A stretch of DNA of 64,000 nt. Origin: AC-32 sp038237925. Lineage in GTDB: Bacteria; Actinomycetota; Thermoleophilia; Gaiellales; Gaiellaceae. The stretch covers positions 1-64,000 of the forward strand of contig JBBRYF010000003.1 in the NCBI GenBank assembly GCA_038237925.1, in the 5' to 3' direction. The translations under genes and the position numbers were made by a program. Below, piece by piece: positions 44,999 through 53,555 of this stretch (position 1 is its first letter; the number at the start of each line of letters is the position of its first letter). Under the pieces are notes generated by a model that saw only the letters and a program-made list of their open reading frames with translations, made no database searches and had not been told where the DNA came from.

Positions 44999-45780
44999 GC
45001 GAGCTTCGCCCGCGAGTCGAGCGTCTCCGGGTCGAGTGCGTAGAGCGCGTCGTAGAGCGCAACGTGAAAGGAGCCTGGGCCTCTGGCGCCCTCGGCGGCG
45101 TCCTCACCCGCGACACCGAACGCGACGAGCGCCTCGGTCGCGGCCCGCAGCGGATCGTCGCCCCGCACGCCGAGGAAGCAGCCGGTGATCGCGGTCGACA
45201 TGCAGCCGGTGCCGGTGACGGTGCCAAGCAGCTCGTGGCCGTTCGCGACCGCGTGCACCGTCTTGCCGTCGGAGACGTGATCGACTGGGCCGGTGACGGC
45301 CGCGACACACCCAAGCGTGCGAGCCGCGTCGCGTGCGAGCTCCGGTCCGCCTGCCGTGCCCACCGCCTCGACGCCGCGGATCTCGGCCGCGCGCCCGGCG
45401 AGCGTTGCGATCTCGGCGGAGTTGCCGCGCACGACTGCGATCTCGAGGTAGTCCAACAGCCGTCGTGAGACCTCGGTGCGATAGATCGTCGCGCCCGCGC
45501 CGACCGGATCGAGCACGACCGGCACACCCGCCTGGTTGGCGGCGCGACCGGCCCGGACCATCGCCTCGACCCACTCGTCGGAGAGCGTGCCGATGTTGAG
45601 CACGAGCGCCGAGGCGGCAGCAGCCATCTCCTCGACTTCCTGCAGCGCATGCGCCATCACCGGGAGCGCGCCGAGGGCGAGCGTCGCGTTCGCGGTCTCG
45701 TTCATGACGACGTAGTTCGTGATCTGGTGAACGAGCGGCCTGCGCTCGCGGATCGCGGCGAGATCGGCGCCGGTGTTCAT
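44995..45780 (-). CDS. thiM: Hydroxyethylthiazole kinase
   Basis: Salvage enzyme phosphorylating 4-methyl-5-hydroxyethylthiazole. The 261-residue ribokinase-fold protein has PLVHQITNYVVMNETAN (about 15-31, substrate loop), GALPVMAHALQEVEEM, VLDPVGAGATIYRT and the nucleotide/catalytic GTGCMSTAITGCFLGV (about 196-211). ATG 45780 forms an ATGA overlap with the thiD stop. Presence of thiM rather than thiG/thiS in this operon indicates thiazole salvage at this locus. Confidence 0.94.
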   Translation of the reverse strand: MNTGADLAAIRERRPLVHQITNYVVMNETANATLALGALPVMAHALQEVEEMAAAASALVLNIGTLSDEWVEAMVRAGRAANQAGVPVVLDPVGAGATIYRTEVSRRLLDYLEIAVVRGNSAEIATLAGRAAEIRGVEAVGTAGGPELARDAARTLGCVAAVTGPVDHVSDGKTVHAVANGHELLGTVTGTGCMSTAITGCFLGVRGDDPLRAATEALVAFGVAGEDAAEGARGPGSFHVALYDALYALDPETLDSRAKLA

Positions 45781-46547
45781 GCCGCGCTCCGCAGCCCGAG
45801 CACGTCGACCGGCCCTTCGCCCGCGCCGATCCCCGCGAGACCCTGGGCGACCGCGCGCGAGGCCGCCGTCGCCGCACCGCGCGCCGCCGCCTCGAGGCCC
45901 TCGCCCCGCGCGAGCAGCGCAGCGAGCGTCGCCGAGTGCGTGCAGCCGGCGCCGTGCGTCGCGCCGGAGTCGTGCCGCTCGACCGGGATCTCGACGTGGC
46001 GCTCGCCGTCGAAGAGGTGGTCGACGGGCTCGCCGTGCCCGCCGGTCACGATCGCGGCCGCAGCTCCGAGGTCGACGAGGCGCTTCGCGAGATCGCGCTT
46101 CGTCCCCTCGCCGACGAGCGCCTCGGCCTCGGCCAGGTTCGGCGTCACGACGGTCGCGAGCGGAAAGAGTCGCGAGACGAGCGTCTCGACGGCGTCCAGC
46201 TCCAGCAGCCGCGCACCCGAGGTCGCCACCATCACGGGATCGACCACGAGCGGCACAGGGTGCTCCGCGAGATAGTCGGCGACGGTCTCGATCGCGGCGG
46301 CGGAGAAGAGCATCCCCGTCTTCGCCGCGTCGACGCCGATGTCGTCGAAGACCGCCTCGAGCTGCGCGCGAACGAACTCGGGCGGGACTTCGTGCACGGC
46401 GCTCACGCCGACCGTGCTTTGCGCCGTCAGCGCCACGATCGCGCTCAGGCCGTGGCAGCCGGCGGCCGCGAAGGCTTTGAGGTCGGCCTGGATGCCCGCG
46501 CCCCCGCCCGAGTCGGAGCCTGCAATCGTCAGTACGCGTGGAACCAT
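45777..46547 (-). CDS. thiD: Hydroxymethylpyrimidine kinase / HMP-phosphate kinase
   Basis: Phosphorylates HMP and HMP-P in thiamin synthesis. The 256-residue ribokinase-fold enzyme shows TIAGSDSGGGAGIQADLKAFAA (about 7-28), the family KTGML, VVDPVMVATSGARLL (about 101-115), TPNLAEAEAL and the catalytic GATHGAGCTHSATLAALLARG. ATG 46547 is chosen because it follows the riboswitch-linked AAGGGAG by 3 bp; an in-frame start 18 bp upstream lies inside the aptamer. First gene of thiD-thiM-thiE-thiL. Confidence 0.95.
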   Translation of the reverse strand: MVPRVLTIAGSDSGGGAGIQADLKAFAAAGCHGLSAIVALTAQSTVGVSAVHEVPPEFVRAQLEAVFDDIGVDAAKTGMLFSAAAIETVADYLAEHPVPLVVDPVMVATSGARLLELDAVETLVSRLFPLATVVTPNLAEAEALVGEGTKRDLAKRLVDLGAAAAIVTGGHGEPVDHLFDGERHVEIPVERHDSGATHGAGCTHSATLAALLARGEGLEAAARGAATAASRAVAQGLAGIGAGEGPVDVLGLRSAA

Positions 46548-46550
46548 CGC

Positions 46551-46618
46551 TCCCTTCGCCGGCATGACCCGGATCAGGTTCGTCGGGTGTGATCTCAGCC
46601 CGTCAGGGCACCCCGGTT
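46551..46618 (-). promoter_or_regulatory. TPP riboswitch (THI box) controlling the thi operon
   Basis: On the minus strand the hallmark thi-box segments appear in order: GGGGTGCCC, GGGCTGAGA, ACACCC, GAACCTGATCCGGGTCATGCC and GCGAAGGGA. The last segment supplies the Shine-Dalgarno AAGGGAG of thiD, so TPP binding should hide the ribosome site and shut off translation; no separate terminator hairpin is visible. The mrfA-like helicase gene begins 22 bp away in the opposite direction. Confidence 0.95.
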
Positions 46619-46639
46619 CGCCCAGGCTACCATCGGTCG

Positions 46640-48874
46640 ATGGCCACGAGCATCGCCCGCTGGGACGATCTGCTCACGGGCGAGGAGCTTGCGTACCTCG
46701 GCTCCGAGGGGGCGCGCGAGGCCGATCTCGCGCCGCTGCCGGGGGAGTTGCACCCGCGCGTCCGCGAGGCGCTCGGCGCGCAGGGCATCGACGCGCTCTA
46801 TGCGCACCAGGCCGAAGCGTGGGAGGCGGCAGCGCGCGGCGAGCACTTCATCGTCACGACCGGGACGGCCTCCGGGAAGACACTCGCGTTCAACCTGCCC
46901 GTCCTCGACGCGCTCGCCCGCGAGCCCAAGCAGCGGGCGCTCTACCTCTACCCGACGAAGGCGCTCGCGCAAGACCAGCTACGTGGCTTGGGCTCCTTCC
47001 GTCTGCCGAAGCTGCGGGCCGCGATCTACGACGGCGACACCGCCACCGACCGCCGCTGGCAGGTGCGCAAGTGGGCGAACCTGATCCTCTCGAACCCCGA
47101 CATGCTTCACGTCGGCGTGCTTCCGCACCACGACCGCTGGGGGGACGTTCTCTCGAATCTCGCCTACGTGATCGTGGACGAGGCGCACGTCTACCGCGGC
47201 GTCTTCGGCTCGCACGTCGCCAACGTCCTGCGGCGGCTGCGCCGCCTGGCGCGCGTCTACGGCGCCGAACCGCAGTTCCTGCTCGCCTCGGCGACGATCG
47301 CGAACCCGGGCGAGCTCGGCACGCGGTTGCTCGGCGTCGACCTGACCGTGATCGGAGACGACGGCGCTCCACGCGCGGAACGGACGGTGGCGCTCTGGAA
47401 CCCGCCGCTGACCGACGAGGAGCTGGGCCTGCGGGCGAGCGCCCTCGGCGAGGCCTCCAAGCTGCTGGCCGACCTCGTCCAGCGCGGGCTCCGAACGCTC
47501 TGCTTCGCGAAGAGCCGCCGTGCCGCCGAGCTGATCCACCGCTTCACCGCCGACCGCCTCGGCGACGACGCGCTGCTCTCGCCCTACCGCGCCGGCTACA
47601 CCCCTGCCCAGCGGCGCGAGATCGAGCAGCGGCTGCTCGAAGGCAAGCTGCTCGGCGTCTCGGCGACGAACGCGCTCGAGCTCGGGATCGACGTCGGCCT
47701 GCTCGACTGCGTGATCTCGGTCGGCTTCCCGGGGACCGTCGCCTCGCTGCGACAGCAGTGGGGCCGCGCCGGCCGCCGAGGCCACGGGCTCGCCGTGCTC
47801 GTCGCCAGCGAGGACGCACTCGACCAGTACTTCATGCGCGAGCCGGATGCGCTCCTCGGCCGCCGCGTCGAGGCGGCGATCCTCGACCACGAGAACCCGC
47901 GCGTGCTCGACGGCCATGTGCGCGCAGCGGCTTACGAGGCGCCGCTCGACGACGCCGACGGCGACGTGCTCGGTGACGCGGCCCTCGAGCGCGCCGCGCT
48001 GCTCCCGGACCTCCAGCTCACGAAGGCGGGCTACGTCTGGAGCGGGCGCAATTTCCCCGCGGCGCGCGTATCGCTCCGCTCGACCGGCCCCGAAGCCTTC
48101 GCCATCGTCGACGCGACCAGCGGCTCCGTGCTCGGGATCGCCGAGCAGGAGCGCGCGTTCACCACCGTGCACGAGGGCGCGATCTACCTGCACCTCGGCG
48201 AGAGCTACCGCGTGCGGGCGCTCGACCTGGAGAACCGCACCGCCGTGGTCGAGCCGTTCTCGGGCGACTACTACACGCAGGCGAAGGTCGAGACGACCAC
48301 CGCAATCGTTGAGCCGAGGCGCGTCGAGCGGCAGCTGGGCGTGGAGCTCGCGTTCGGCTCGGTGGTCGTCACCGACCAGGTCGTCGGCTACCAGAAGAGA
48401 TCGATTCAGACGCAGGAGAGCCTCGAGCTCGTCCCGCTCGAGCTCCCGCAGACCGAGTTCGAGACCGAGGCGGTCTGGTTCCTGCCCGAGCCCTGGATGC
48501 TCGAGGGACTGGAGCGCGAGCCGCGCCTGCTCGGATCGCTGCATGCGGCAGAGCACTCGCTGATCGCGCTGCTGCCGCTGTGGGCGATGTGCGACCGCTG
48601 GGACATCGGAGGCCTCTCGACGAACCTCCACTTCCAGACCGGCAGGCCGACGATCTTCGTCTACGACGGCCACTCCGGCGGCGTCGGGATCGCCGAGCGC
48701 GGCTTCGACGTCTTCGAGGGCTGGGCCGGAGACACCGCGGGGCTCCTGCGCGGTTGCCCGTGCGAGCGAGGCTGCCCGTCCTGCGTCCAGAGCCCGAAGT
48801 GCGGGAACCTGAACGACCCGCTCGACAAGGCCGGCGCCCTTGCGCTGCTGGAGCGGATGCTCTCCCGCGCGTAA
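46640..48874 (+). CDS. MrfA-like DEAD/DEAH-box helicase with DUF1998 zinc module
   Basis: A 744-residue superfamily 2 3'-5' helicase like MrfA/YprA (mitomycin repair) and Hrq1. Domain 1 has the Q-motif YAHQAEAW, Walker A TGTASGKTLAF (about 74-84), DEAH (DEAHVYRG) and SAT (LLASATIANP). Domain 2 has GVSATNALELGIDVG and QQWGRAGRRGHG. The C-terminal DUF1998 region holds four cysteines in GCPCERGCPSCVQSPKCGN (about 712-730), the metal site of MrfA. Length matches the family (about 750). ATG 46640 was chosen; an earlier in-frame start lies in the riboswitch antisense. Confidence 0.92.
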   Translation: MATSIARWDDLLTGEELAYLGSEGAREADLAPLPGELHPRVREALGAQGIDALYAHQAEAWEAAARGEHFIVTTGTASGKTLAFNLPVLDALAREPKQRALYLYPTKALAQDQLRGLGSFRLPKLRAAIYDGDTATDRRWQVRKWANLILSNPDMLHVGVLPHHDRWGDVLSNLAYVIVDEAHVYRGVFGSHVANVLRRLRRLARVYGAEPQFLLASATIANPGELGTRLLGVDLTVIGDDGAPRAERTVALWNPPLTDEELGLRASALGEASKLLADLVQRGLRTLCFAKSRRAAELIHRFTADRLGDDALLSPYRAGYTPAQRREIEQRLLEGKLLGVSATNALELGIDVGLLDCVISVGFPGTVASLRQQWGRAGRRGHGLAVLVASEDALDQYFMREPDALLGRRVEAAILDHENPRVLDGHVRAAAYEAPLDDADGDVLGDAALERAALLPDLQLTKAGYVWSGRNFPAARVSLRSTGPEAFAIVDATSGSVLGIAEQERAFTTVHEGAIYLHLGESYRVRALDLENRTAVVEPFSGDYYTQAKVETTTAIVEPRRVERQLGVELAFGSVVVTDQVVGYQKRSIQTQESLELVPLELPQTEFETEAVWFLPEPWMLEGLEREPRLLGSLHAAEHSLIALLPLWAMCDRWDIGGLSTNLHFQTGRPTIFVYDGHSGGVGIAERGFDVFEGWAGDTAGLLRGCPCERGCPSCVQSPKCGNLNDPLDKAGALALLERMLSRA

Positions 48875-48883
48875 CATCCGGTC

Positions 48884-48997
48884 ATGGCACTGCTCCTGAT
48901 CCTGGTCGCACTCTTCGGTTTCGTCTTCGCCGGCTTCGGCCTCGGCGGAAGCAATTCGAGCCGCTCGACCGGTCGATCTCGCCGCCGACGACCATGA
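48884..48997 (+). CDS. Small putative membrane protein (37 residues)
   Basis: A 37-codon frame from ATG 48884 to TGA 48995-48997. It encodes a hydrophobic helix (about 2-21, ALLLILVALFGFVFAGFGLG), a Ser/Asn linker and a basic tail ending RSRRRRP. The positive-inside pattern is that of a single-span protein. It starts 9 bp after the helicase stop with no clear Shine-Dalgarno. The rest of the 277-bp gap to the YCII gene shows nothing recognisable. Coding is plausible but unproven. Confidence 0.4.
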   Translation: MALLLILVALFGFVFAGFGLGGSNSSRSTGRSRRRRP

Positions 48998-49151
48998 GCA
49001 CGACGCACGCCGCAAAAACGTGCAGGGCGCCGAAGGCCCGGAGCGCCGCCGCGCGGAACGACCACTGCAGCTACCCGCCGGCCAACCCGTAGCTGTCGAT
49101 CCACGGCCCCGCCGTTCGTCGTACCGTCGGAAGCGACCGAAGGAGGGCGAG

Positions 49152-49514
49152 ATGCAGTACATGCTGCTGATCTACGGCGACCAGAACGGCTGGGAGACCC
49201 TGAGCGAGCAAGAGCGCGGCCAGATGATGGAGGCCTACGGCTCCTTCACCCAGGAGCTCCGCGACAGCGGCTCGATGGTGGCCGGCGACGCGTTGCAGCG
49301 GACTGACACGGCGACCACCGTCCGCGTCCGCAACGACGAGACGCTCACCACCGACGGCCCGTTCGCGGAAACCAAGGAGCAGCTCGGCGGCTACTACATC
49401 GTCGAGGCGGGCTCGCTGGACGAGGCGATCGAGTGGGCGTCGAAGATCCCCGGCTCCCGCTACGGCTCCGTCGAGGTCCGTCCCGTCATGGTCTTCGAGG
49501 AGAACGGCTCGTAG
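49152..49514 (+). CDS. YCII-related DGPF-domain protein
   Basis: A 120-residue protein of the YCII-related family that accompanies ECF42 sigma factors. The name-giving motif occurs in LTTDGPFAETKEQLGGYYIVEA (about 63-84), and the start MQYMLLIYGD is typical. The fold is ferredoxin-like and a small-molecule isomerase or lyase activity is often proposed but unproven. ATG 49152 has GAAGGAGG upstream. The sigma factor gene begins 22 bp after its stop. Confidence 0.9.
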   Translation: MQYMLLIYGDQNGWETLSEQERGQMMEAYGSFTQELRDSGSMVAGDALQRTDTATTVRVRNDETLTTDGPFAETKEQLGGYYIVEAGSLDEAIEWASKIPGSRYGSVEVRPVMVFEENGS

Positions 49515-49536
49515 TAGAAGAGCTCTTCCGGGAGGA

Positions 49537-50700
49537 GTGGGGCGCACGCTCGCGATCCTCGCCCCCGCTCTCGGCGACGTCGAGCTTGCCGAGGATGCGG
49601 TGCAGGAGGCCTGCGCCGCGGCACTCGAGCGCTGGCCGCGCGACGGTGCCCCCGCCAACCCGGGCGCGTGGCTGCTGACTACCGCGCGCAACCGTGCGAT
49701 CGACCGCATCCGCCGGGAGCAGACCCTGCGGCGGAAGACCGAGCTGCTGGCGGCGCTCGCAGAAACGGAGCCACCCGCGGAGGAGAAGGAGGACGACACG
49801 ATCCCCGACGAGCGCCTGAGCCTGATCTTCGCGTGCTGCCATCCGGCGCTGGCCCCGGAGGCGCAGGTCGCGCTCACTCTGCGCAGCCTCGGCGGCCTGA
49901 CGACGGAGGAGATCGGGCGCGCCTTCCTCGTTCCGGAGCCGACGATGGCGCAGCGGCTCGTCCGGGCCAAGCACAAGATCCGTGCGGCAGGGATCCCGTT
50001 GCGCGTGCCGCCCGACCACCTGCTGCCCGAGCGCGTGCGCGCCGTGCTCGCGGTCGTCTACCTGATCTTCAACGAGGGCTACGGGCCGCCGCCGCGGGCG
50101 GAGCTCTGCGAGGAGGCGATCCGGCTCGGCAAGGTGCTCGCGCTGCTGATGCCCGACGAGGCCGAGGCGCTCGGGCTGCTCGCGCTGATGCTGCTCCACG
50201 ACGCCCGCCGTGCGTCGCGGCTCGACGAGGAGGGCGAGCTCGTGCTGCTCGCCGACCAGGATCGCTCGCTGTGGGACGAGAAGCGGACCGAGGAGGGCCG
50301 GCGCGTGCTCGACCGCGCGCTGCCGCTCCGCCGGCCGGGGCCGTATCAGGTGCAGGCTGCGATCGCCTCGCTTCATCTCGAGCCGGAGACCGACTGGCTG
50401 CAGATCGCGGCGCTGTACAAGCGGCTCGAGTCGCTGGCGCCGTCTCCGGTCGTCGAGCTCAACCGCGCCGTCGCGGTCGCAATGGCGGAGGGGCCGGAGC
50501 GGGGCCTAGCGTTGATGGACGGCATTGACGGGCTTGGCGACTGCCGGCATCTCCACTCGGCGCGTGCTGATCTGCTGCGGCGGCTCGGCCGCGGTGCCGA
50601 GGCCGCGGAGGCTTACGACCGGGCGCTCGCGCTCGCCTCGCAGCCGGCGGAGCGCGCGTTCCTGGAACGGAGGCTCGCCGAAGTACGATCTTCAGCGTGA
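49537..50700 (+). CDS. ECF42-family RNA polymerase sigma factor, N-terminus frameshifted
   Basis: A 387-residue extracytoplasmic-function sigma factor of the ECF42 group, recognisable by the long C-terminal TPR-like extension and the DGPF neighbour. Region 2 has DVELAEDAVQEACAAALERWP (about 13-33) and WLLTTARNRAIDRIRRE. Region 4 has LTTEEIGRAFLVPEPTMAQRLVRAKHKI (about 124-151). The C-terminal part (about 170-387) contains YLIFNEGYG and VVELNRAVAVAMAEG. The expected first residues (VEELFREEWG) are present at 49514-49543 but one base out of frame; GTG 49537 is the first usable start downstream, removing about ten residues. Confidence 0.88.
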   Translation: MGRTLAILAPALGDVELAEDAVQEACAAALERWPRDGAPANPGAWLLTTARNRAIDRIRREQTLRRKTELLAALAETEPPAEEKEDDTIPDERLSLIFACCHPALAPEAQVALTLRSLGGLTTEEIGRAFLVPEPTMAQRLVRAKHKIRAAGIPLRVPPDHLLPERVRAVLAVVYLIFNEGYGPPPRAELCEEAIRLGKVLALLMPDEAEALGLLALMLLHDARRASRLDEEGELVLLADQDRSLWDEKRTEEGRRVLDRALPLRRPGPYQVQAAIASLHLEPETDWLQIAALYKRLESLAPSPVVELNRAVAVAMAEGPERGLALMDGIDGLGDCRHLHSARADLLRRLGRGAEAAEAYDRALALASQPAERAFLERRLAEVRSSA

Positions 50701-51560
50701 GCGTCGAGGCGAAGCTCTACGGCTGCCAGTCGATGACCGGCGCGTTGCGCCGCGTCCTCGTCCACGCACCGCGGGCCGAAGATCTCAACGGCTGGCAGAT
50801 GTGCGGCTGGCGGGCCGAGCCGGACGCAAGCGCGATCGCCGAGGAGCACGACGCGTTCTGCGCGCTGCTCGAAGGCGCCGGGGCCGAGGTCCTGTTCTCG
50901 GAGTCGCCGGCCGACGGGAATCCCGACGCGATCTATACGTACGACCCTGCGTTGGTCGCCGACGGTGGCGCGCTGCTGCTGCACCCCGGCAAGGAGTCCC
51001 GTAGAGCGGAGGTCGACGCGATGGCGCAGGACTTCGAGCACGTGGGCGTGCCTGTGGCCGGTCGGCTGAGCGACCCGGCCTGGGCCGAGGGCGGTGACTG
51101 CTGCTGGCTGGACGAGCGCACGCTGCTCGCCGGCTGCGGCTACCGCACGAACGAAGCCGGGATCGCGCGCTTGCGAGAGTTGCTGCCCGGGGTCGAGGTC
51201 ATCGCCTACGACCTCCCGCACTGGCACGGCCGCGACGAGGTGATGCACCTGATGTCGCTGATCAGCCCGCTCGCGCTGGATCTCGCCGCCGTCTACGCGC
51301 CACTGCTCCCGACGCGCCTCGCGCAGCTGCTCGAGGAGCGGGAGATCGAGCTCGTCGAGGTCCCGGACGAGGAGTTCGAGAGCATGGGCTCGAACGTGCT
51401 CGCCCTTGCCCCGCGAGTCGCGCTGGCGGTCGACGGGAACCCGCGCACACGAGCGCGGATGGAGCGGGCTGGAGTCGAGGTCCTGACCTACCGCGGCGAG
51501 GAGCTCTCGAAGGGCGGCGGCGGCCCGACGTGCCTCACGCGACCGCTCCTGCGAGCGTGA
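50697..51560 (+). CDS. Amidinotransferase/dimethylargininase-family protein
   Basis: A 287-residue guanidine-modifying enzyme of the pentein fold, close to dimethylarginine dimethylaminohydrolase. The catalytic features fit: EEHDAFCALLEGAGAEV, PDAIYTYDPALV, WAEGGDCCWLD (about 139-149), the active-site histidine in EVMHLMSLISPL (about 181-192) and the nucleophilic cysteine in GGGPTCLTRPL near the C-terminus. Substrate (methylarginine, arginine or another guanidine) is not certain. GTG start overlaps the sigma factor stop by four bases. Confidence 0.87.
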   Translation: MSVEAKLYGCQSMTGALRRVLVHAPRAEDLNGWQMCGWRAEPDASAIAEEHDAFCALLEGAGAEVLFSESPADGNPDAIYTYDPALVADGGALLLHPGKESRRAEVDAMAQDFEHVGVPVAGRLSDPAWAEGGDCCWLDERTLLAGCGYRTNEAGIARLRELLPGVEVIAYDLPHWHGRDEVMHLMSLISPLALDLAAVYAPLLPTRLAQLLEEREIELVEVPDEEFESMGSNVLALAPRVALAVDGNPRTRARMERAGVEVLTYRGEELSKGGGGPTCLTRPLLRA

Positions 51561-52816
51561 GCGAGCGGGAGGCGCGAGGGGGCACGGTCGTCGTCGGCGG
51601 GGGTTTTGCGGGCAGCTACGTCGCGCGCTGTCTCGGCAAGCGCGGGGCGACAATCGTCAGCCCGGAGAACTCGATGCTCTTCACGCCGTTGCTGCCCGAG
51701 GCCGCGTCGGGAACGCTCGAGCCGCGCCACGTCGTCGTGCCGCTGCGGATGATGTGCCCCCACGCCGAGCTCGTCCTCGGTACGGCCACGACGCTCGACT
51801 TCGAACGCAGCCGCGTCCAGGTCGAGACGCTCGAGGGGCTCGTCAACGTGCACTACCGGGACCTGGTGGTCGCGATCGGCTCGATCTCGCGCGCGCTGCC
51901 GATCCCGGGCCTGGCCGACCACGCGCTCGGGTTCAAGGGCCTCGCAGACGCGATCCACCTGCGCAACCACGTCCTTCAGCGGCTCGAGGCGGCCGACGCC
52001 GCGCCGAACGAGACGCACCGCGAGCGGGAGCTGACCTTCGTCTTCGTCGGGGCGGGCTACGCGGGCGTCGAGGCTCTCGCGGAGCTCTCGGACCTCGTTC
52101 GCGACGCACTGCGCTACTACCCCGCCCTGAAGGTCGCGCCGCAGCGCTGGGTACTCGTCGACGCCGCGCCCAAGATCCTCCCCGAGATCCCGGCGAGGCT
52201 CGGCGACTACGCTGCGGAGCAGCTGACGAAGCGCGGCGTCGAGATCCACGTGGGCACGACGCTCGAATCCGTCGAGCCGCACGCGGCGCATCTCTCGAAC
52301 GGGGACCGGATTCTCACCCACACCGTCGTCTGGACGGCGGGCGTCAGGGCGAACCCGACCGTCTCGCGCTTCGGGCTCCCGCTCGACGAGCGAGGGCGAG
52401 TGCGGGTGGACGAGGCGCTGCGGGTCGAGGGACAGGCCCACGTCTGGGCGCTCGGCGACAACGCGCGCGTGCCGAACCTCGCGACGCCCGGCGCGTTCGA
52501 CCCGCCGACCTCGCAGCACGCGCTGCGACAGGCACGGCGCCTGGCGAAGAACATCGCCGGCGAGCCCGAGGCCTACCGCTACCGGATGCTCGGCCAGGTG
52601 GCCACCCTCGGTCGGTACAAGGGGATCGCGGACGTGCTCGGCCTGCGCCTGACCGGCTTCGTCGGCTGGTTCGTCACGCGGACGTACCACCTCTATCAGC
52701 TGCCGCTGCTCTCGAGACGGCTGCGCGTGATCGCCGACTGGACGACCTCGCTCTTCTTCCGGCGCGACATCGCCGAGCTTTCGATGCTCGGCCACCCGCA
52801 CCGCCTTGATGCGTAG
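51557..52816 (+). CDS. Type II NADH dehydrogenase-like FAD oxidoreductase
   Basis: A 419-residue FAD-dependent pyridine-nucleotide oxidoreductase, similar to NDH-2, which passes electrons from NADH to quinone at the membrane surface without pumping protons. It has the FAD motif VVVGGGFAGSYVARCL (about 11-26), LFTPLLPEAASGTL (family signature), the NADH-binding VFVGAGYAGVEALAEL (about 159-174) and ALGDNARVPN (about 292). The C-terminus has an amphipathic, moderately hydrophobic stretch (LTGFVGWFVTRTYHLYQLPLL) for membrane attachment. GTG 51557 overlaps the upstream stop; an in-frame GTG 27 bp earlier is possible. Confidence 0.88.
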   Translation: MSEREARGGTVVVGGGFAGSYVARCLGKRGATIVSPENSMLFTPLLPEAASGTLEPRHVVVPLRMMCPHAELVLGTATTLDFERSRVQVETLEGLVNVHYRDLVVAIGSISRALPIPGLADHALGFKGLADAIHLRNHVLQRLEAADAAPNETHRERELTFVFVGAGYAGVEALAELSDLVRDALRYYPALKVAPQRWVLVDAAPKILPEIPARLGDYAAEQLTKRGVEIHVGTTLESVEPHAAHLSNGDRILTHTVVWTAGVRANPTVSRFGLPLDERGRVRVDEALRVEGQAHVWALGDNARVPNLATPGAFDPPTSQHALRQARRLAKNIAGEPEAYRYRMLGQVATLGRYKGIADVLGLRLTGFVGWFVTRTYHLYQLPLLSRRLRVIADWTTSLFFRRDIAELSMLGHPHRLDA

Positions 52817-53555
52817 CGAGCTTGCCCGCGCCTACGACTTCCTCGCCCGCGGCGACATGGGCGGCACACGCGTCGAGGAGTCGCGGTTCGGGCGGGCGGT
52901 GTTCACCGAGGAGCTCCCGCAGCGGCTGGACGGCAACTACCTCTGGGTCGGCCGCGAGGGCGACCCAGAAGAGCTCGTGGCCGAGGCGGAGCGGCTCGAC
53001 CGGGGCCTCATCTTTGTCCCCGACCCCGACCTGGGCGAGCGGCTCACGCCGTGGTTCCGGGAACACGGCTGGCGGATAGACCGGCATCTCGTGATGGCGC
53101 AGCTGCGAGAGCCCGAGCGCGAGACCGACTTGAGTCCCGTGCGCGAAGTGAGCGAACCCGAGCTCCGCGCGGCGCGGCGCCGCGTGCTGATGAACGAGCC
53201 GTGGGCCAAGCCCGAGGTGCTGGAGCAGATCTTCGCCGCGAAAGAGCTCATCGGCCAACGCGTCCGCGCGCGCTTCTTCGCCGTCCTCGTAGACGGCGAG
53301 GTCGCCAGCTACTCCGATCTCTACCTGGACGGCTCCGATGCGCAGGTCGAAGACGTGGGTACCGTGCAGGAGCAGCGAGGACGCGGGTTCGCGAGTGCGG
53401 TCGTGCTCCGCGCCCTCGCAGAGGCGCGGGTGGCGGGAGCCGAGTTCGTCTTCCTCGTAGCCGACGCGGACGACTGGCCGAAGGAGCTCTACCGGCGCCT
53501 CGGATTCGACGAGCTCGGCCACTACACGAAGTTCTTCCGCCCGCCGGCCTCGTGA
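52809..53555 (+). CDS. GNAT-family acetyltransferase
   Basis: A 248-residue protein whose C-terminal half (about 110-245) is a GNAT fold. The acetyl-CoA loop is VEDVGTVQEQRGRGFASAVVLRALAEA (about 177-203), followed by FVFLVADADDWPKELYRRLGFDELGHY. The N-terminal half resembles a degenerate second GNAT domain (RLDGNYLWVGREGDPEELVAEAERLDRG). Substrate unknown. The ATG 52809 overlaps the preceding stop by 8 bp. Confidence 0.82.
   Translation: MRSELARAYDFLARGDMGGTRVEESRFGRAVFTEELPQRLDGNYLWVGREGDPEELVAEAERLDRGLIFVPDPDLGERLTPWFREHGWRIDRHLVMAQLREPERETDLSPVREVSEPELRAARRRVLMNEPWAKPEVLEQIFAAKELIGQRVRARFFAVLVDGEVASYSDLYLDGSDAQVEDVGTVQEQRGRGFASAVVLRALAEARVAGAEFVFLVADADDWPKELYRRLGFDELGHYTKFFRPPAS

Noticed and set aside
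48950..49090. Minus-strand hydrophobic stretch (FRAAALRAFGALHVFAACVVLMVVGG) that looks like a membrane helix
   Set aside because: A stop codon lies immediately upstream with no convincing start; it could be the antisense of the small ORF or a gene fragment, too weak to list.
46979..49162. 727-codon minus-strand frame opposite the helicase
   Set aside because: No recognisable domain; the plus strand carries all helicase motifs.
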